The notes: a model not told the origin generated them from the sequence alone. A stretch of DNA of 64,000 nt from Carnegiea gigantea (GCA_029747015.1 JAKOGI010002788.1:22129-86128); one strand, 5' to 3'; counted from the stretch's first letter, positions 36,361-53,125 are shown. A program made the numbers and translations.

Positions 36361-36675
36361 CCCCCCCTCCCATCCTGTTAACTCAAAAATGGATTTGGGC
36401 CTAATATGCCAAGCACTACTAACTCTGATGTTAAATATCCTAATCCAACTTGCTAATCTCACGTAAACACACCCTAGCCTAATTTTTAACTAATCCACTA
36501 ATTTCACATAAATCAAGTAACAAATCAAAAAAACTTTATAAAACTACTTCACATAAGTTATTATAGTCAATTAGCACATCAAAAATTCATCTAAAATAGC
36601 TAATATAATAAAACATAGTTAATAAAATTATTAACCCAAATAGATAACTCAAAAGTAACAACTTTGACTGATACA
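33529..36675 (-). repeat. 3' LTR of element D (Tekay/Del-like Ty3/gypsy)
   Basis: 33529-34895 is a direct repeat of 40582-41955 (same order of blocks such as GCTAGAGGTATT, AAACTAAGAAATTAAATAGAAG, GAGATGAGCTGTCACAC, CTCAACTAGAATTCACTTTC). The right border at 36675 is inferred from the adjoining PPT. The distal 1.8 kb includes a CT-rich, TGGTGGTG-containing leader-like part (36060-36240) and a (CT)n run (36328-36356) followed by C-rich sequence. At about 3.1 kb it fits the long LTRs of Tekay/Del chromoviruses. Confidence 0.65.
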
Positions 36676-36712
36676 CTTTCCTCCCTTAAATGAATTTCTT
36701 CCTCGAAATCAC
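36676..36712 (-). promoter_or_regulatory. Polypurine tract of element D
   Basis: The minus strand reads TTTCGAGGAAGAAATT then TTTAAGGGAGGAAAG, followed by TGTATCAG as LTR start. This TTTCGAGGACGAAATTT...GGGGGAGGA arrangement is characteristic of the end of Tekay/Del-type pol and its PPT. Confidence 0.7.
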
Positions 36713-36721
36713 AATATGGTA

Positions 36722-38127
36722 CAAACCACACAGTCTCAACAACAGAATCCAAAATCTTACTTTACAATTAAATATAACTTTCAAATTGGAAAAAAAAGAA
36801 ATTTATGGTATCACGTCTCCTTCTCGCTAATCATCTTCAAGTGTCTACTCACTCTAGTAAGGCACCAAGGGTAAATCGTGAAGAAGAGGGGCAACTGAGT
36901 TGGCATAAACAACTATATCAAACTTGTTTTAAATGAAAATTTTTAAATTTATATCTAATCATAGCAACCAACTCTATGTTTATGCATCGATATAAGTTGG
37001 CATCTACAGCTTTTCGTGTATGGAAACTCACCGAGAACAAACTAAGGCTACATCAACACAGTTAACTAAGTCAAGTTCATTTTAAAGCATGAAGAAATTG
37101 CATCATTTTGAGATCAAGTCAATCAACTAGGGAGCTTTCATATCACATTAGGGTATTAGGGCATCTCATAGCATCACATAGCATCACACCAGTAATAAAG
37201 ACACCTAAAACCCCAACGTTGTCACATAAGGCAAGAACTACTACAACTTGGAGACTAATAATAATAAGCAACTTGAGCCAATATATCGGGAATATGGCAA
37301 GCAGATCACATGGAACTAGCACAGCGTGTTATAGTATTAATTAACAAGGAACACCCCGAGAACATGAGGTCACTAGTCAGGTTAACTGAATTGGTTGATT
37401 AGTTTAGTGTGTTCACAACAGCGCAAACCATACAATCTCAATAATAGAATCCAAAATCTTACTTTACAGTTAAATATAACCTTCAAATTAGAAAAAAAAG
37501 AAATTTATGGTATCACGTCTCATTCTTGCTAATCAGCTTCAAGTGTCTACTCACTCTAGTAAGGCACCAAGGGCAAATCGTGAAGAAAAGGGGTAACTGA
37601 GTTGGCATGGACAACCATATCAAACTTGTTTTAAATGAAAATTTTTAATTTTATATCTAAGTAGTATAATCATAGCAACCAACTTTATGTTTATGCATCG
37701 ATGTAAGTTCACATCTACCTCTTTTCGTGTATGGAAACTTACACAGAACAAACTAAGGCTACATCAACACAGTTAACTAAGCCAAGTTTATTTTAAAGCA
37801 TGAAGAAATCGAATCATTTTAAGATCAAGTCAATCAACTAGGGAGCTTTAATATCACAACAGGGTAGTAGGGCACCACATAGCATCACATAGCATCATAC
37901 CAATAATAAAGACACCTAAAACCCCAACGTTGTCACATAAGGCAAGAACTACGACAACTTGGAGACCAATAATAATAAGAAACTTGAGCTAATATATAGG
38001 GAATATGGCAAGCAGGTCACATGAAGCTAGCACAGCGTGTTACAGTATTAATTAACAAGGAGCACCCCGAGAAAAAGAGATCACTAGTTTGGTTAACTGA
38101 ATTAGTTGATTAGTTCAGTGTGTTCAC
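36722..38127. repeat. 702-bp direct tandem repeat, two units
   Basis: Unit 1 (about 36722-37423) and unit 2 (about 37424-38127) share blocks in the same order: AGAATCCAAAATCTTACTTT, GGTATCACGTCTC, ACTCACTCTAGTAAGGCACC, AACCCCAACGTTGTCACATA, ATTAATTAACAAGGA. The AGAATCCAAAATC anchors at 36744 and 37446 give a 702-bp period. Differences are scattered substitutions and small indels. No open frame is conserved between units. Confidence 0.85.
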
Positions 38128-39188
38128 AATAGCAGGCACAGTGGCCACCAGGCACAACACCAAATTATAGTATGTCGAAGAGTGAAGAAACCAACCAGAA
38201 CTACACTGATAGCACATATATCAACAATCAGCACACAGTAGCACATGGAGACACGAAGGCAACACCTAGAACCAAGTTAGGCTGGATGACACCCTAAATA
38301 ACGAGAACATTACAAAATAATAACCCAAGCAACAACAATTAGAAGCTAATAACAATACTGAACACAATATATAACAAAAGTCTTACACCTTTTTTTGGGA
38401 ACTTAGCCTCAAGCCTAAGAGCTCTATAAGAAACTGAACGTGTGTAAATCATAGAAATAGGAAATAAAGTAACACACTTGTAGACATAACACCAACTTAT
38501 CGCTTTAGGAACACATGTCATGGATAACTAGTTAGAATACCCCAAAAAAATTCCAAAAGTACTCAACACAAGACAACTTAGCCATATCTTATCAAGCAGT
38601 GAGTCCAGATATACATTCATGCTACACAACTCATTAATCGAATAATAAGGATAAAGCTCACATTACACACATGGAAACACTAGCATATTGCTTGATCACG
38701 CATGAACCGCAAGTTTTCAGGTTCCAAGGTCTTGTCATTAAATATATGAACAAACAACCACTAAAGCTATAACAAACACATTAGAGGTTACGTAGTTCAA
38801 ACGACGACCCATCAGCCGTATCACGCAGCTAACAATAAGTTAAGCTATTCACCGATGGACCACATCAAGGATCACTACAACATGAATCTAAGTAGCTACA
38901 CAGGCTCCCATGGGCTTTATATAGCATATAGCAGCACATGTATTCTCTAAAATGCATATACTCAGCATGTTACCTCACAAAAAGGTATCTACACAATTGT
39001 ATGCAAATGCAAAGTCTAGGTTGCAACTGAGCGTCAAAAGGTAAGTCTTAAGGCCTTTCCAGAATAATTAGAAGGTACTTGTCATTGACGACTCTATGTG
39101 CTCCTAGGTTACTCCCCAGCCATTTCACTACGTGAAACAGTTATGAGGTCGAAAGGTATGCTTTAGACAATGATGTGGAATTAAAGCA

Positions 39189-39258
39189 AATGCTTGCCTA
39201 GCTGGTCACTACATTGATACTTAAATGCTTGCCTAGCTGGTCACTACATTGATACTTA
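39189..39258. repeat. 35-bp perfect tandem duplication
   Basis: AATGCTTGCCTAGCTGGTCA and the next 15 bases occur twice back to back with no differences, indicating a recent slippage-type duplication. Confidence 0.9.
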
Positions 39259-40569
39259 ACTCAACAAAAAGGCAAGTTTCCACAAACTAGCAATTGTTTC
39301 GAGCTAACACGATGACATTAATGACCTTGTGGGTATACCTAGGTGGTCTAGAGACACATTCTTCCCACAATGGTCATAGTATGGAGGAAAGGTTCAACTA
39401 TAAGGGGTTTTGGGTTCCAAATTTAGCATTAATACTTAGGAAAGCGTTGATAATGTATAGAACATTCTCCTTAGTAGGTGATATACGTGGTGTAACAATT
39501 CCAAAGTCTATTAGGTTTTGCCACCAATTTTATTTCTAGCTGTATTGGGGATTAATATAACCAGGATGCTACCAATCTCACAATATGAATAACAGCTTGT
39601 ATGACAGAAATCATAGCACATGATTGACTCAATGACAATGGTAATTACATGATAAAAAGCAGGAAATACCTCGCGTAAATAGCACTGACCATACATGGAA
39701 CAACAGTATAGCATGCATACATCAACAACAATTATACAAAATGACGGGAACAACATTTATGCAATGGTCAGTAGGACTCCATCATTGTCATCTAAATTTG
39801 CAAACATATATATAAAAATCTCACTTAATTTCCTTACATAATTCACAACTTTTAGAAGAAATATATCACACATTGAGGTTTTCAAGACATATGAAATAAG
39901 CCTTAAGCCTTTTCCTAATTGTTCATCATTCGTAAATCCAATGATATACACGTATTGACATGGTCACACTCACAAACAACATCCAATCACACATTTCAAC
40001 ACAAACTCATGAGTATGAACACAAGTGTCATCACATGATGAATGATCTTCAAATATGAGCGCAAAACCTAACTCGTTAGTTGGAAAAGGCTTTAACCTTC
40101 CAAAATCTCTAGGTTTTCAAAACGAGAAATAGTTTAACCGCTTCTAGCCCCTTCTATACTAGCCTTTAAGTACGTAGGCTCACTCCATTGTAAGGCAGGA
40201 AGACAAAAACATACATAAGGACGAAGAATGAGCTTCAAATTAACTATTTTCACCCTTATGAATCCAAAATCAAGTATACCTTAAGCTATGTTGTCAAATA
40301 TTTGTGCACAAAACCCATTACAAATGGTGTTAACTCCTGGCTAACTCACGGGAGCACAACTCATCTAACTCATACTCTAGCTCCTAGCACTACTTCACAG
40401 TCAATTAATTTATTATATTCACACAACAATCAATCAGTCACATCAACTAGCACATCAGAAAAACATTTACACCCAAAGGCATATCATATGCCATATTATC
40501 ACTCAAGAAAAACCTAGGCAGCTATATGAAATGCAAGACTCAGGTCACAAAATGTGGTTGTAAGACCTT

Positions 40570-40581
40570 GCTTTGATACCA
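40570..40581 (-). promoter_or_regulatory. Primer binding site of element D, initiator tRNA-Met type
   Basis: The minus strand reads TGGTATCAAAGC, one base off the usual TGGTATCAGAGC site complementary to initiator tRNA-Met. It adjoins the repeated LTR sequence and sets the minus orientation. Confidence 0.75.
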
Positions 40582-41955
40582 TCTAAAATACTCCCTACCC
40601 CTATGGCTAGAGGTATTAGTGGTTTCTTAAATTTTGAAATGAAACGAATAGAGTTCTGTATAAAAACTAACCATAACTTAGACTTATAAGCTTGTTAGGT
40701 ACCTGTAATAATAAAACATGAAGAATATAGCCAACAAGCTCGACGGCTAGATGCCAGAGCCCACAACTCCATGGGGCACACACTCGGTGTATACAAACTA
40801 AGAAATTAAATAGAAGAAAGAAATGATAGGTGCAGCTGAAGAGATCACACATCTAGAGCACCGGGGTTCAATTTACATCCCAAAAATAAAAACTCAACTT
40901 CATCCCACAATTTTGATTGACTATCCGGATGGTTGGTCTACATGGCCATTTAGAGCGACCGCTAGTCAAGATGCAATACATGAGCCAATTTATTTTACTT
41001 ACTTATACTTATGGACCTACGAACATGTCATATTACCTTATTAAACTCATGAATTCCTATATACATGCATATGACTCCTTTTCAAAGCAAAGAGAGGTTT
41101 CGACTCGATTTACATAAACCAAGGACTTCTACCTGTCATTTCAAGAACATAGGGGAAAAGAAAAATAGAGAGGAGATGAGCTGTCACACACTTAGTGGAT
41201 AATCCACAATCCCAAAAAGCAAACAATTGCATGTAATACCATAAGTAGTAATCACACAAAAATAGTATTTAATATCACCATATTAAGCATACAAGACTCC
41301 ACTATCAAGCTATCCTTCACTTTGTCGCAAACACTGGGGATGGTTCACTATTTAGCTCCCAATTGACCCTCTAACAACAAAGAATAGCTTTGAAAGGTGC
41401 CAACTTAAGTTCTTTAGTAAAAAGAGGGAAAATAACACACAAAGGGCCAGAAGCTTCACTTAAGCCAATTAAACCATTATAAATCAATTTCTCTTTAAAG
41501 AAAATCATTTGTTATTTAATCAGAGACCTCTTTAAATAGTATACATTCTTCCTAAATCCTTTTAGTGGCATATCTCGTAAATGAGAAATTTTCATCTCTT
41601 AGTAAGTAATAAAATTAATTTCAAGGCATTGCATTCACACGTTAGTGCTCTCACTGGATAATATAACTCATCGATTTTTGTATTTTTGGCGCCTTCTAAA
41701 GTCAACGAATTCCTATCCTCGTAGGGATAGTACTGACTAGGATTCATGCTCCATTCAGAATCCTAAGGTCTACTCTCAAAACCAAGTTTGTTGCAATAAC
41801 ACTATCCTCCTAGGCCCAAATCTCTCAACTAGAATTCACTTTCAAACACGTAAGAAAGATCATGTTCATTTTTAATGAACCTTGGATCAATAAGTATCAC
41901 TTACAAGAAGAACTAGTACTATTTGGCTCGAAGATTCTCATAAAACGGTGCTTTG
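40582..41955 (-). repeat. 5' LTR of element D, truncated
   Basis: Direct repeat of the first 1.37 kb of the left LTR. Similarity stops near CTCATAAAACGGTGC (41950), so about 1.8 kb of the U3 side is missing compared with 33529-36675. Divergence from the left copy is high, consistent with an old insertion. Confidence 0.7.
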
Positions 41956-43799
41956 GATTCCTGAAATGATTGAAACCCATCCTCAATGGTTCACCTAATT
42001 AATCTGAACACGCTATTTCCCCCCTTTTCAATGTTGGATTAGAATATAAAAGAAAACGAGCATATAAAACTTTCACTTCAATGTATACACAATTCATATG
42101 GTCAACTCATCATCAGCATAACAAAAGATATTCTCAATAACCTTTTAATTGTAGATGATAATGCAACTATTCTACAAGAGAACTTTAGGTGCACAAGCAA
42201 TCAAAATAGATCGATTTCTTCCTAATAAATGTATGTATTGTTAAATATAAAAGAAGATCAATGGAGCACAACTCCAGTGGGGCTCAAAATTGTGAGAGAT
42301 TAAAATTGTGAAATAAGAAAGATGTAAAATGTAGCTATTTTGACTAAAGAATACTCGTGAAAAAATATTGTCACAATTATAAGAAAAGTGTGCATGAAGC
42401 TGCTCAACACAACCACTTCTTTAGGATGTCTTGTAAGTACCTCTAGTGATGGCAAAATCAATGTATCAAACAGGGGAACATTTTTAGAAGGAAATAAAGC
42501 ATAGTAACACTTGGGTAATGTGTTTAGGAGCAACATGGCACATGATATATTGATGCATGGTATCCGGTTAGTTTCACTTACGTCAACCTATCTCTAAAGG
42601 ATGTGTCAGTAAACGAGATGATCATCTTTTGAAGAATGTCACTATCAGCACCACTTAGTATATAGTAAATAACATACCTCCTATGCCTGACCTATTGCGT
42701 TCTTGTAACCATAATATGAGATTCTTTGAGGTCTTGTATAGCCACTTTAAACATTTTTAGGTCAAAATGTTTTGGGGGCCTCATGAATAATACAATTCGT
42801 TAAAAAGGTATGGTTAGTAGGAAGGAAAATGACTTGATTAGAATCCACTTTTCCTTTGTCTAATAAAGTAAGATGGAAGAATGTTCTATGTAAATTATCA
42901 TTTTCAATTCCTTGAAAAAAAATTAGATTCTCATTGACAATGAGGTTGATTTTCATCTTGGAATGACAATAGGAACAGTGCCACCCATTCTTCTTTCCTC
43001 TGTTTTTCCCTATCCATTCCCTCCTGCGCAAATGTGTTTGACAAATTTGATTTATCAATGATTGAAAGGACGTAAAAACTATCATGTACGTAGTCGACAA
43101 ATCATAATTATTGCTATGTAATTACATATTTTCGCTTTCCTTTTTTATATTTCAGGTATTTCACCAGTTGATTAATGTTTCATAACCTAGTTGTTGCCAT
43201 GAAAACTTCTTTATGTTGCAAACATCTCAAAATTACAGATCAGAAAATATATTATATCAAATGTTGTAATATGAAAACAGTTACAACAACTAAAGTGAAG
43301 CAAGCTATGTTTTCGATTACAAACAAAAAGTCATCTTGACCCGATGGTCTTATAAGGAGCTTCTTCATGCTAAACTGGCATATTGTTGGAGATCTAATAA
43401 TTGAAGTGGTGCAAGTCTTTTTTAAATTAGGTAAACTATGGATCCAGATTAATTCCACAAACCCAGTCATTATTCCTAAGGTTGAATGCCCAAGTAGGGA
43501 AGAAGAATTTAGGATTATCTCTTCTTGCAACGTGATATATGGATGTTTATGTACAGTTTTGTGTTGCAAATTGAATGAGATTTTGCCTAGGCTTGTTTGT
43601 CACTAATTAAGTGCATTTGTCTAAGGGAGAGACTTAGTTCAGAATATTCTAGTATAGTAGTATGCCAAGAAATCCTAAGAGGATACTATAGGGAGCCAAA
43701 AACGTACTATGAAACTTAACCTGAGAGAAGTTTATGATTGCTTTTTTGGGGCTTGCATTTATGAGGTACTGAATTTAAGAATTGGATTATGACATGTAT
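41956..43799. other. Intergenic, nothing recognised
   Basis: AT-rich sequence without a supported gene on either strand. The frames at 42762-43100 (-) and 43252-43606 (both strands) resemble no family I know. Part may belong to the upstream portion of the LINE that follows. Confidence 0.35.
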
Positions 43800-45210
43800 T
43801 ATTACCCTCTTATATTCGCCATTATTGAATGGGACCACCCATTGCTATTTTAGGGAATGAAAAGATAAGGCAAGAAGATCCTATATCTCTTTTGATTTTT
43901 GGATTAGTTATGGAATACTCATCCAAATTATTCAAATAGACTTGTTCAAACATGTCTTTAACTTTGATCTAGGTTGTAAACAGATGGGACGATCTCATCT
44001 ATATTTTAATGATGATTTCTTGGTCTTTACAAAGCAAATGAGCAATCTTTTGAGATGTGTAAAGAAAGTTTTTGAGGTTTTCTCACAAAATTTCAGTTTA
44101 ACCATTAATGAAAGTAAATCCCTAATTATTTTTGTTAAGGTGGAGGATGAAAAGGACTACTCATTTCTATTATTTGGCTTATCAGAGGGATATTTGCCTT
44201 TTAAGTAGTTAGGAGTTCCCATATCTTCCTTAAGACCATCTACGAGGGACTACCATACTTTAGAAGACAAAATGAAAAGTTAGATTAAGATGCGGAAGAG
44301 TAGGAATTTATCATATGCAGCCAAAGTGACACCTTGTAGCATGGGAAGTCAACTATCTTATCTTTCCTCAATCTATTGTAAAGCAAATTGTATGTATTTG
44401 TAAAGATTTCTTATGAGAAACTGAGGATGGAGTTAGAAAACTACAGCTTATAGCATGGGATAATATGTGTAATGAGAAGAAGTATACAGGATTGGCTATC
44501 AAAAACCTTAGAAAATAGAATAAGCCCTTGATAGCAAAGCATATCTAGGTCATTTTTAATAAAAAGGCAGTCTTTGGGTGAAATGGGTGCGTATGCGCCA
44601 CTCGAAGAAGATTGACTGGTGGAATCATGTACCAAGACATGAGATGTGTCGGTACTAGAAGAGAATTGTTCAATCAAATGGGAATTTTAAGTATGTCTTT
44701 AGTACTAAAGATAAATATGTTATTATAGTTAAGGGATCACATGCCTCGAAAGGGCTATCAATGCATATGTAAATCAGAGCGAAGTGTCAAATGGAATAAA
44801 TTGGAATGGAGTTAAGGGAACCAACCTAAGCACGGTTTCATCTGTTGGCCAATTATGTTGGGCTTGGGTATGTTAATTCCCAATGAGATCAAGACTTGGT
44901 ACATTCATACCTTATATGCCACCAACACATGGTACTTGCAGTTCAACAGTTGGAACTAGAGAATATGTCATCTTTGAGTGCTCCTATGCCACTCATATCA
45001 TATTAGAAGTACGGAGCAAGTTTAAGATACCCCAACAAGCTTTTTAGGGTGGCATAGAAAATTCTTAAGTTGCAAGCATTCAAAGTTTTTGAAGTAGCTG
45101 TCTCTAGGCATCACTGCTATGATTCATTACTAAATCTGGACATAAATGAGAGTATTTTCTAACACGAACCCTTGCATGCAGAACAAGCTAGTAAGACAGT
45201 AATTGAGGTT
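43800..45210 (+). pseudogene. L1-type LINE reverse transcriptase, 3' part
   Basis: Broken frames match the plant L1 reverse transcriptase palm and thumb. 43850-43940 corresponds to the RRGLRQGDPLSP region (here IRQEDPISLLIFGLVMEYSS). The catalytic pair appears in HLYFNDDFLVF (about 43998), where the usual FADD has become FNDD. Next come FSQNFSLTINESKS, YLPFK, LGVPIS (about 44210) and a NLSYAAKV block. A zf-RVT-like remnant follows around 44820-45020. Several stops and frame changes. No poly-A tail or target duplication was identified. In the family this enzyme copies LINE RNA at the target site. Confidence 0.75.
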
Positions 45211-45638
45211 GTTGCAGTAAGAATATCTTATGTTCATGTAGTAGGAAAATTTTGAACTGGAAAAAATGTTGCACAGGTGAAGACTGACTGAGATTAAAAA
45301 TGAGGAATCCGACCTGAAAGATGGCTGACCTTTTAATGCTTGTAGGTTGTAAATGCCTCTTTGTAGGTTGATGGTTGGTAATGAAGATTCTCACCTTCTT
45401 ACACACCCCCCCCCCCCCCCCCCAAAAAAAAAATTGTATCTTAGGATTTTTCAATATTAATTTCTAGACTATGATGGTGAAAAAAAGGTTGTATAGTCAA
45501 ATTATGACTAAGTTAATAGTCAGGTTTGGGAGCGGAATAGGAATTTTTATGGCTCCATAATGTTCGATGCAACAGGATTGGTCCAACTCAACTCATGAAT
45601 TGTCGTTTTAGTGGTCCAAAGCTCGTGACCCACATATA
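45211..45638. other. Short intergenic stretch with a C/A homopolymer
   Basis: Contains an uninterrupted C run next to an A run (45404-45432). The minus-strand open frame across it is an artefact of this tract. Confidence 0.4.
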
Positions 45639-46044
45639 GGGGTGTTTGGCAACAACAGCTTTTTGGGAAAAAATGGTTGTTTGGGAGGATTTTGACTGTT
45701 TTGATCAAGTCAAACAGCTTAAGGGTATTTGGTAAAAAGCTGTTTGCAATAACTGTTTGGCTCTAAAAAACTCTTTTTGAAAAAGTTATTCCCATTAGCC
45801 TTTTGAGAAGAGTTTTTTGTGGAAATGATATAATTATCCATAAGTTTGAAAAAATTACACACATTTCATTAAAAACTAATTCATAAATAAGGGCATAAAT
45901 GAAATTTTACCAACATATTTTTTAAAAACAGCTAATTTTTACTAAACACTTTTTCTATAAACAGCTAATTCAAACAGCTAACGGATAACAACTAATACAA
46001 ACAGTTAACAGCTAACAGCTAACAACTGCTTACCAAACAGGGCC
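45639..46044. mobile_element. MITE with TGTTTGG-type inverted ends (probably hAT-derived)
   Basis: The left end GGGGTGTTTGGCAACAACAGC and the right end read on the minus strand (GGCCCTGTTTGGTAAGCAGTT) form an imperfect inverted repeat. The interior has many AACAGCT / AGCTGTT copies in both orientations and no coding. No clean target duplication is visible, so the family call rests on the ends only. Confidence 0.55.
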
Positions 46045-46598
46045 ATAGTTAATGGCAAGGGTGGGCTAGTTTGCTGGACCGGCATGTCATGTGTTGAAGC
46101 ATGTACCTTTTATAGTTAATTGCCTAATTTTTAATAAATAAATGAACTACTATCTAAAAATTTTAAACAAATATTCTGAAATTAATAAACTTTTTATATT
46201 GATATAATGTAACATTCATGAGAGACATTATTTCTTCAAAAATTTTATGGGACGGGAGCCAATTTTATATTGCGGTTCAGATTTTAGAATAGTTTGGTTT
46301 GTGTGGGGTGGATTTGAGCTGGTTCATGGTTATGGACCAGCTCGTTAAATAGAACTAATATGCTTGCAACCTGCCTCAACTGTCATATTATTGGGTCACA
46401 CCGGTTCAACCGGCTGGTCAAATTTCGCTGGCTATTTTGCGGTTCTGTACTGTGAGGTACGGTTATGTGTGTGCCCGGTTGGACCCGGGCCATTTCCAGC
46501 AGCATGGCAGCCTGGGACCTTGTCTTGCTTGTAAGTTGGACCCATTCACCCCAAAGGGTTAGGATAAAACCCCAAAGGTGTAGCGCTATTGTCTACAC
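46045..46598. other. Upstream intergenic region of the S3 gene
   Basis: AT-rich to about 46230, then GC-richer (repeated GGTTC, CCGGTT) approaching the promoter. No gene is supported. Confidence 0.4.
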
Positions 46599-50279
<3,681 letters not shown>

Positions 50280-52440
50280 AATGTTTCTAGGTTTAGCCCT
50301 TAAACTTTTGCACATGAACTTGAACCAAGTTGTTATCAGTTTGCAGAATCAAATGTTTCGTTTATTTTCTGTGATGTACCTGGTAAAAGCTTTCTGAAAT
50401 TTTGTAGGTTTGATGAGCTTGATTTTCTTGTCTTAATTTTGTTGTGCGCTGTTTCCTTTCTTATTTCTTTAATTTCAATTTCTTTTCATAAAAAGGCTCT
50501 CGCCCGGTCTACATCAGGCCATGTTTGCAACTGTCCAAATGTTGGAGTAGCTGAATTGCATCCCTTTTCGTACGTTTCCAATTACAAGGGGGGTAGCAAC
50601 TAATATTATTTATGGTTTGTGTAGTGAGATTATAAGGAATGGAAATTAAGATTTCAAGTTCTCTTTCTGTTTGCATGGTGAAGGTATCAAATATCCATCC
50701 CTTTAGGGTTCATATTAATGTTCCAAAAATAAAAGAAAAATATACAAGTTTCAGTTTTCAACATTCTCAGCATTCATCTCCTCCCAATTGCAGTTTTCGT
50801 CCAAAACTATAGAGAGAGAGACGACTGTTGGTCTTCGTTGGCGGTAGCCACCATTCACAAATCTGCTTCCTTCTTTGCCGTTCAACCCATTACGCAAACC
50901 CTAATTGTGGGGCTGCTGTCGTTGATTGTCGCCAAGCAATGAAGACATCGCTGCAGGAAATGCGGGTGCTGTGACCGCTGCTTGCTGACTGTTGATGCGA
51001 AGGTATGGCGTTTTGGGAACCGATTTGCTCCACCCTGAACCAGCCAACGTGGAAGATAAGAGGAAGTAAAAAGGGACAAGCGATAGGAAAATGTCGGCCG
51101 CCATTTACCGTGAAACCGTTGCTAGGTCTAGAAGAAGCAATGCTCGTCATTTCGCGTTCATCTTCTTTATTTTCTTTATCTTTTTTTAATTAATTTCCCT
51201 TCCTCTTTTTTTGGTGCTATATAAAATAATTAATTTATATCTATAAAATCATGGGCTCACGTGTCTAAAGTTATGTTTTTCAACCTTATTTTATAAATCC
51301 TATTTGTTTTAGAAGTATGGGTTTATAATATTTATTTCCTTAAAACAAAAATAAAATCTTACATTATAATTAAAAGAATGAAATACAATAAATTAGACAA
51401 TAGTTATTTATAAAAATAAGACATGACAACTTATAATAAAATAAATATATTCAAAAAATAAACCAACGTGATTCCATTCCGTGAGTGACAGTCAAATAAC
51501 AAAGATTAAAACTTGATTACATAGCTGTTCTCTCTAAACACGTAAATTCAAAATTCGTGGGTACAATTATATTCGTTATTATGTTTGTTTAATTGAGTCG
51601 ATTCATTATTTCATAGGATCACTATCACTCTGAGTTCAACTGTGAGACCACTGAGGAGATTCACATAAGCTACCCCTGCCTATTAGTATTATACTTTAGA
51701 ATGCGTATATTAATTCATGTTATCCCACCCAGTAGACGAGAGCGGTTCTCCCCGCCCCTTATTTAGTTTCAACGCCTTCACCCAAAAAAAAGGGGGGCAT
51801 TACCTTGGCTGCTTCGTACATGAAAAGGAGTTGAGGGCTTTGAGGCCATCATTTGTGGATACATTGAAGGACATCATGTCTAGAAAAGTGGGAGGGGGAA
51901 CTGTGAGAGAGATGAGACTTCCTCTTTTTATGCTTGCACAGTCGCACTATTCCTATAAGTTGGTAGGAAAATTTCAAGTCGTCATGTGATACTTTTGCAC
52001 CAACGTTTACTACGAAATTTCAAAGTTCTTACAAGCCACTAGAGGACTTTTACCTAAGATGCATCGACCGACCCTATTCTTTTTGTGTATAAATTGTAAG
52101 TGCGAAATGAAAAAGAATGGAATGGACTGTGAAGCAGCAGAACGGAGTAGGTAGAAGTAGTTTGTTGCATGCACGAGTGGAAATGAATGGAATAGAATAA
52201 GAAAAAATGGGAATGAATAGAACGGAATGGAAAGAAGTGGAATAGAGTAGAAGTATTGATGTTAGTTTTGTTAATAATTTGTGTAATATGAAATTAACTA
52301 TATTTAAGCTTTGTTGTTGATGTTGGAAAATTAGGACATACCTTAGCGATTCAAAAGCGCAAAATCTTGTTGCTCGGGAATTGCCAATCGTGAGAGGAGG
52401 GGAGAGCGAATTTGGGACACTGCTAGGTTTGCTGTCATCC
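50280..52440. other. Downstream of S3; no supported gene
   Basis: 50280-50500 is the S3 3' UTR and flank, without a clear AATAAA. A GC-richer patch at 50800-51190 opens with a GA run and an ACCCTAAT motif and looks like a leader or LTR fragment, but no protein is recognised on either strand. A 90-codon frame at 51717-51989 (+) resembles no family I know and may be chance. 52100-52240 is a degenerate GGAAT-rich tract. Confidence 0.35.
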
Positions 52441-53125
52441 ATATAGAATTAGGTTCTAAACCCCTTAAAATAGTAGCACACAACTGACACTCTCAATAGG
52501 GATTTAATGAGCATGACTAATATGTAATTAACCATTTACAACTGCCTAATTAATAGGATAACAATGTGACCGTTATACTCGATCAAAGCTCCCCTCGGTC
52601 ACATAAACGATAGGCTACACATCTCTCTGCCAACTATTCTCTTCACGACTTATACTGGGAATGGGGCGTGCGATAAAAAACAAATCAGTTGTGTTATATT
52701 AAGTCATCATCTAACTAACATAACACTTTCATATGAAAATGATATCTTGAATCGTTCACAACATCACCATAGGCATACACTGTCCCTTTATGCCTATTAA
52801 TATATCAAATGATTATATACTAAACATAATTGTCTGGGCTTGATGTGGCGATGGGAACAAATTCTTCCTTAGACAATTAAAATAGTCTATCTTAGTTTAA
52901 CTGCTTTTCTAATGTGTTCCGGTAGACTGTATACATCTTAGTCCTTGGAAACCATATTAAGGTAGCAATACCAAGTTTTGACTTCATATCACAACTGTAA
53001 GTTAAGGAATACCACAAATAGAGGTCACACAGTAACAATGAAAGGGAATTCACTTGTCACTTACCAAACAGGTTGACATTTAGCGCATACAGTATGAGAG
53101 TATGTCATGGCATAATTCCCACTAA
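52441..53125 (-). repeat. Probable 3' LTR of copia element E
   Basis: Lies directly downstream (minus strand) of the RNase H remnant. The junction reads CTTAGTGGGAATTATGCC, a decayed form of the copia PPT/LTR boundary AAGTGGGAGATTGT. No second copy is found on the right side, so both borders are approximate; the far end may extend to about 52330. Confidence 0.4.

Larger units (their letters stand above)
36676..40581 (-). mobile_element. Element D internal region, no recognisable coding capacity
   Basis: Lies between PPT and PBS of element D. I find no gag, reverse transcriptase or integrase blocks on either strand; open frames are short. It holds a 702-bp direct duplication next to the PPT and a 35-bp duplication at 39189-39258. 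The element is either a non-autonomous derivative or one with its coding part replaced. Confidence 0.55.

Noticed and set aside
42762..43100. 112-codon minus-strand frame as a gene
   Set aside because: Unrecognised sequence in AT-rich DNA near other decayed elements; the length alone is compatible with chance.
45404..45432. C/A homopolymer junction as a LINE poly-A tail
   Set aside because: It is C-rich on the + strand, about 200 bp past the last LINE similarity, with no flanking target duplication.
51717..51989. 90-codon open frame as a host gene
   Set aside because: No family resemblance, no promoter or splice context; kept only as a remark in the intergenic entry.
52100..52240. GGAAT-like tract as a satellite or telomeric repeat
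   Set aside because: Units are irregular and few; it does not form a regular tandem array.
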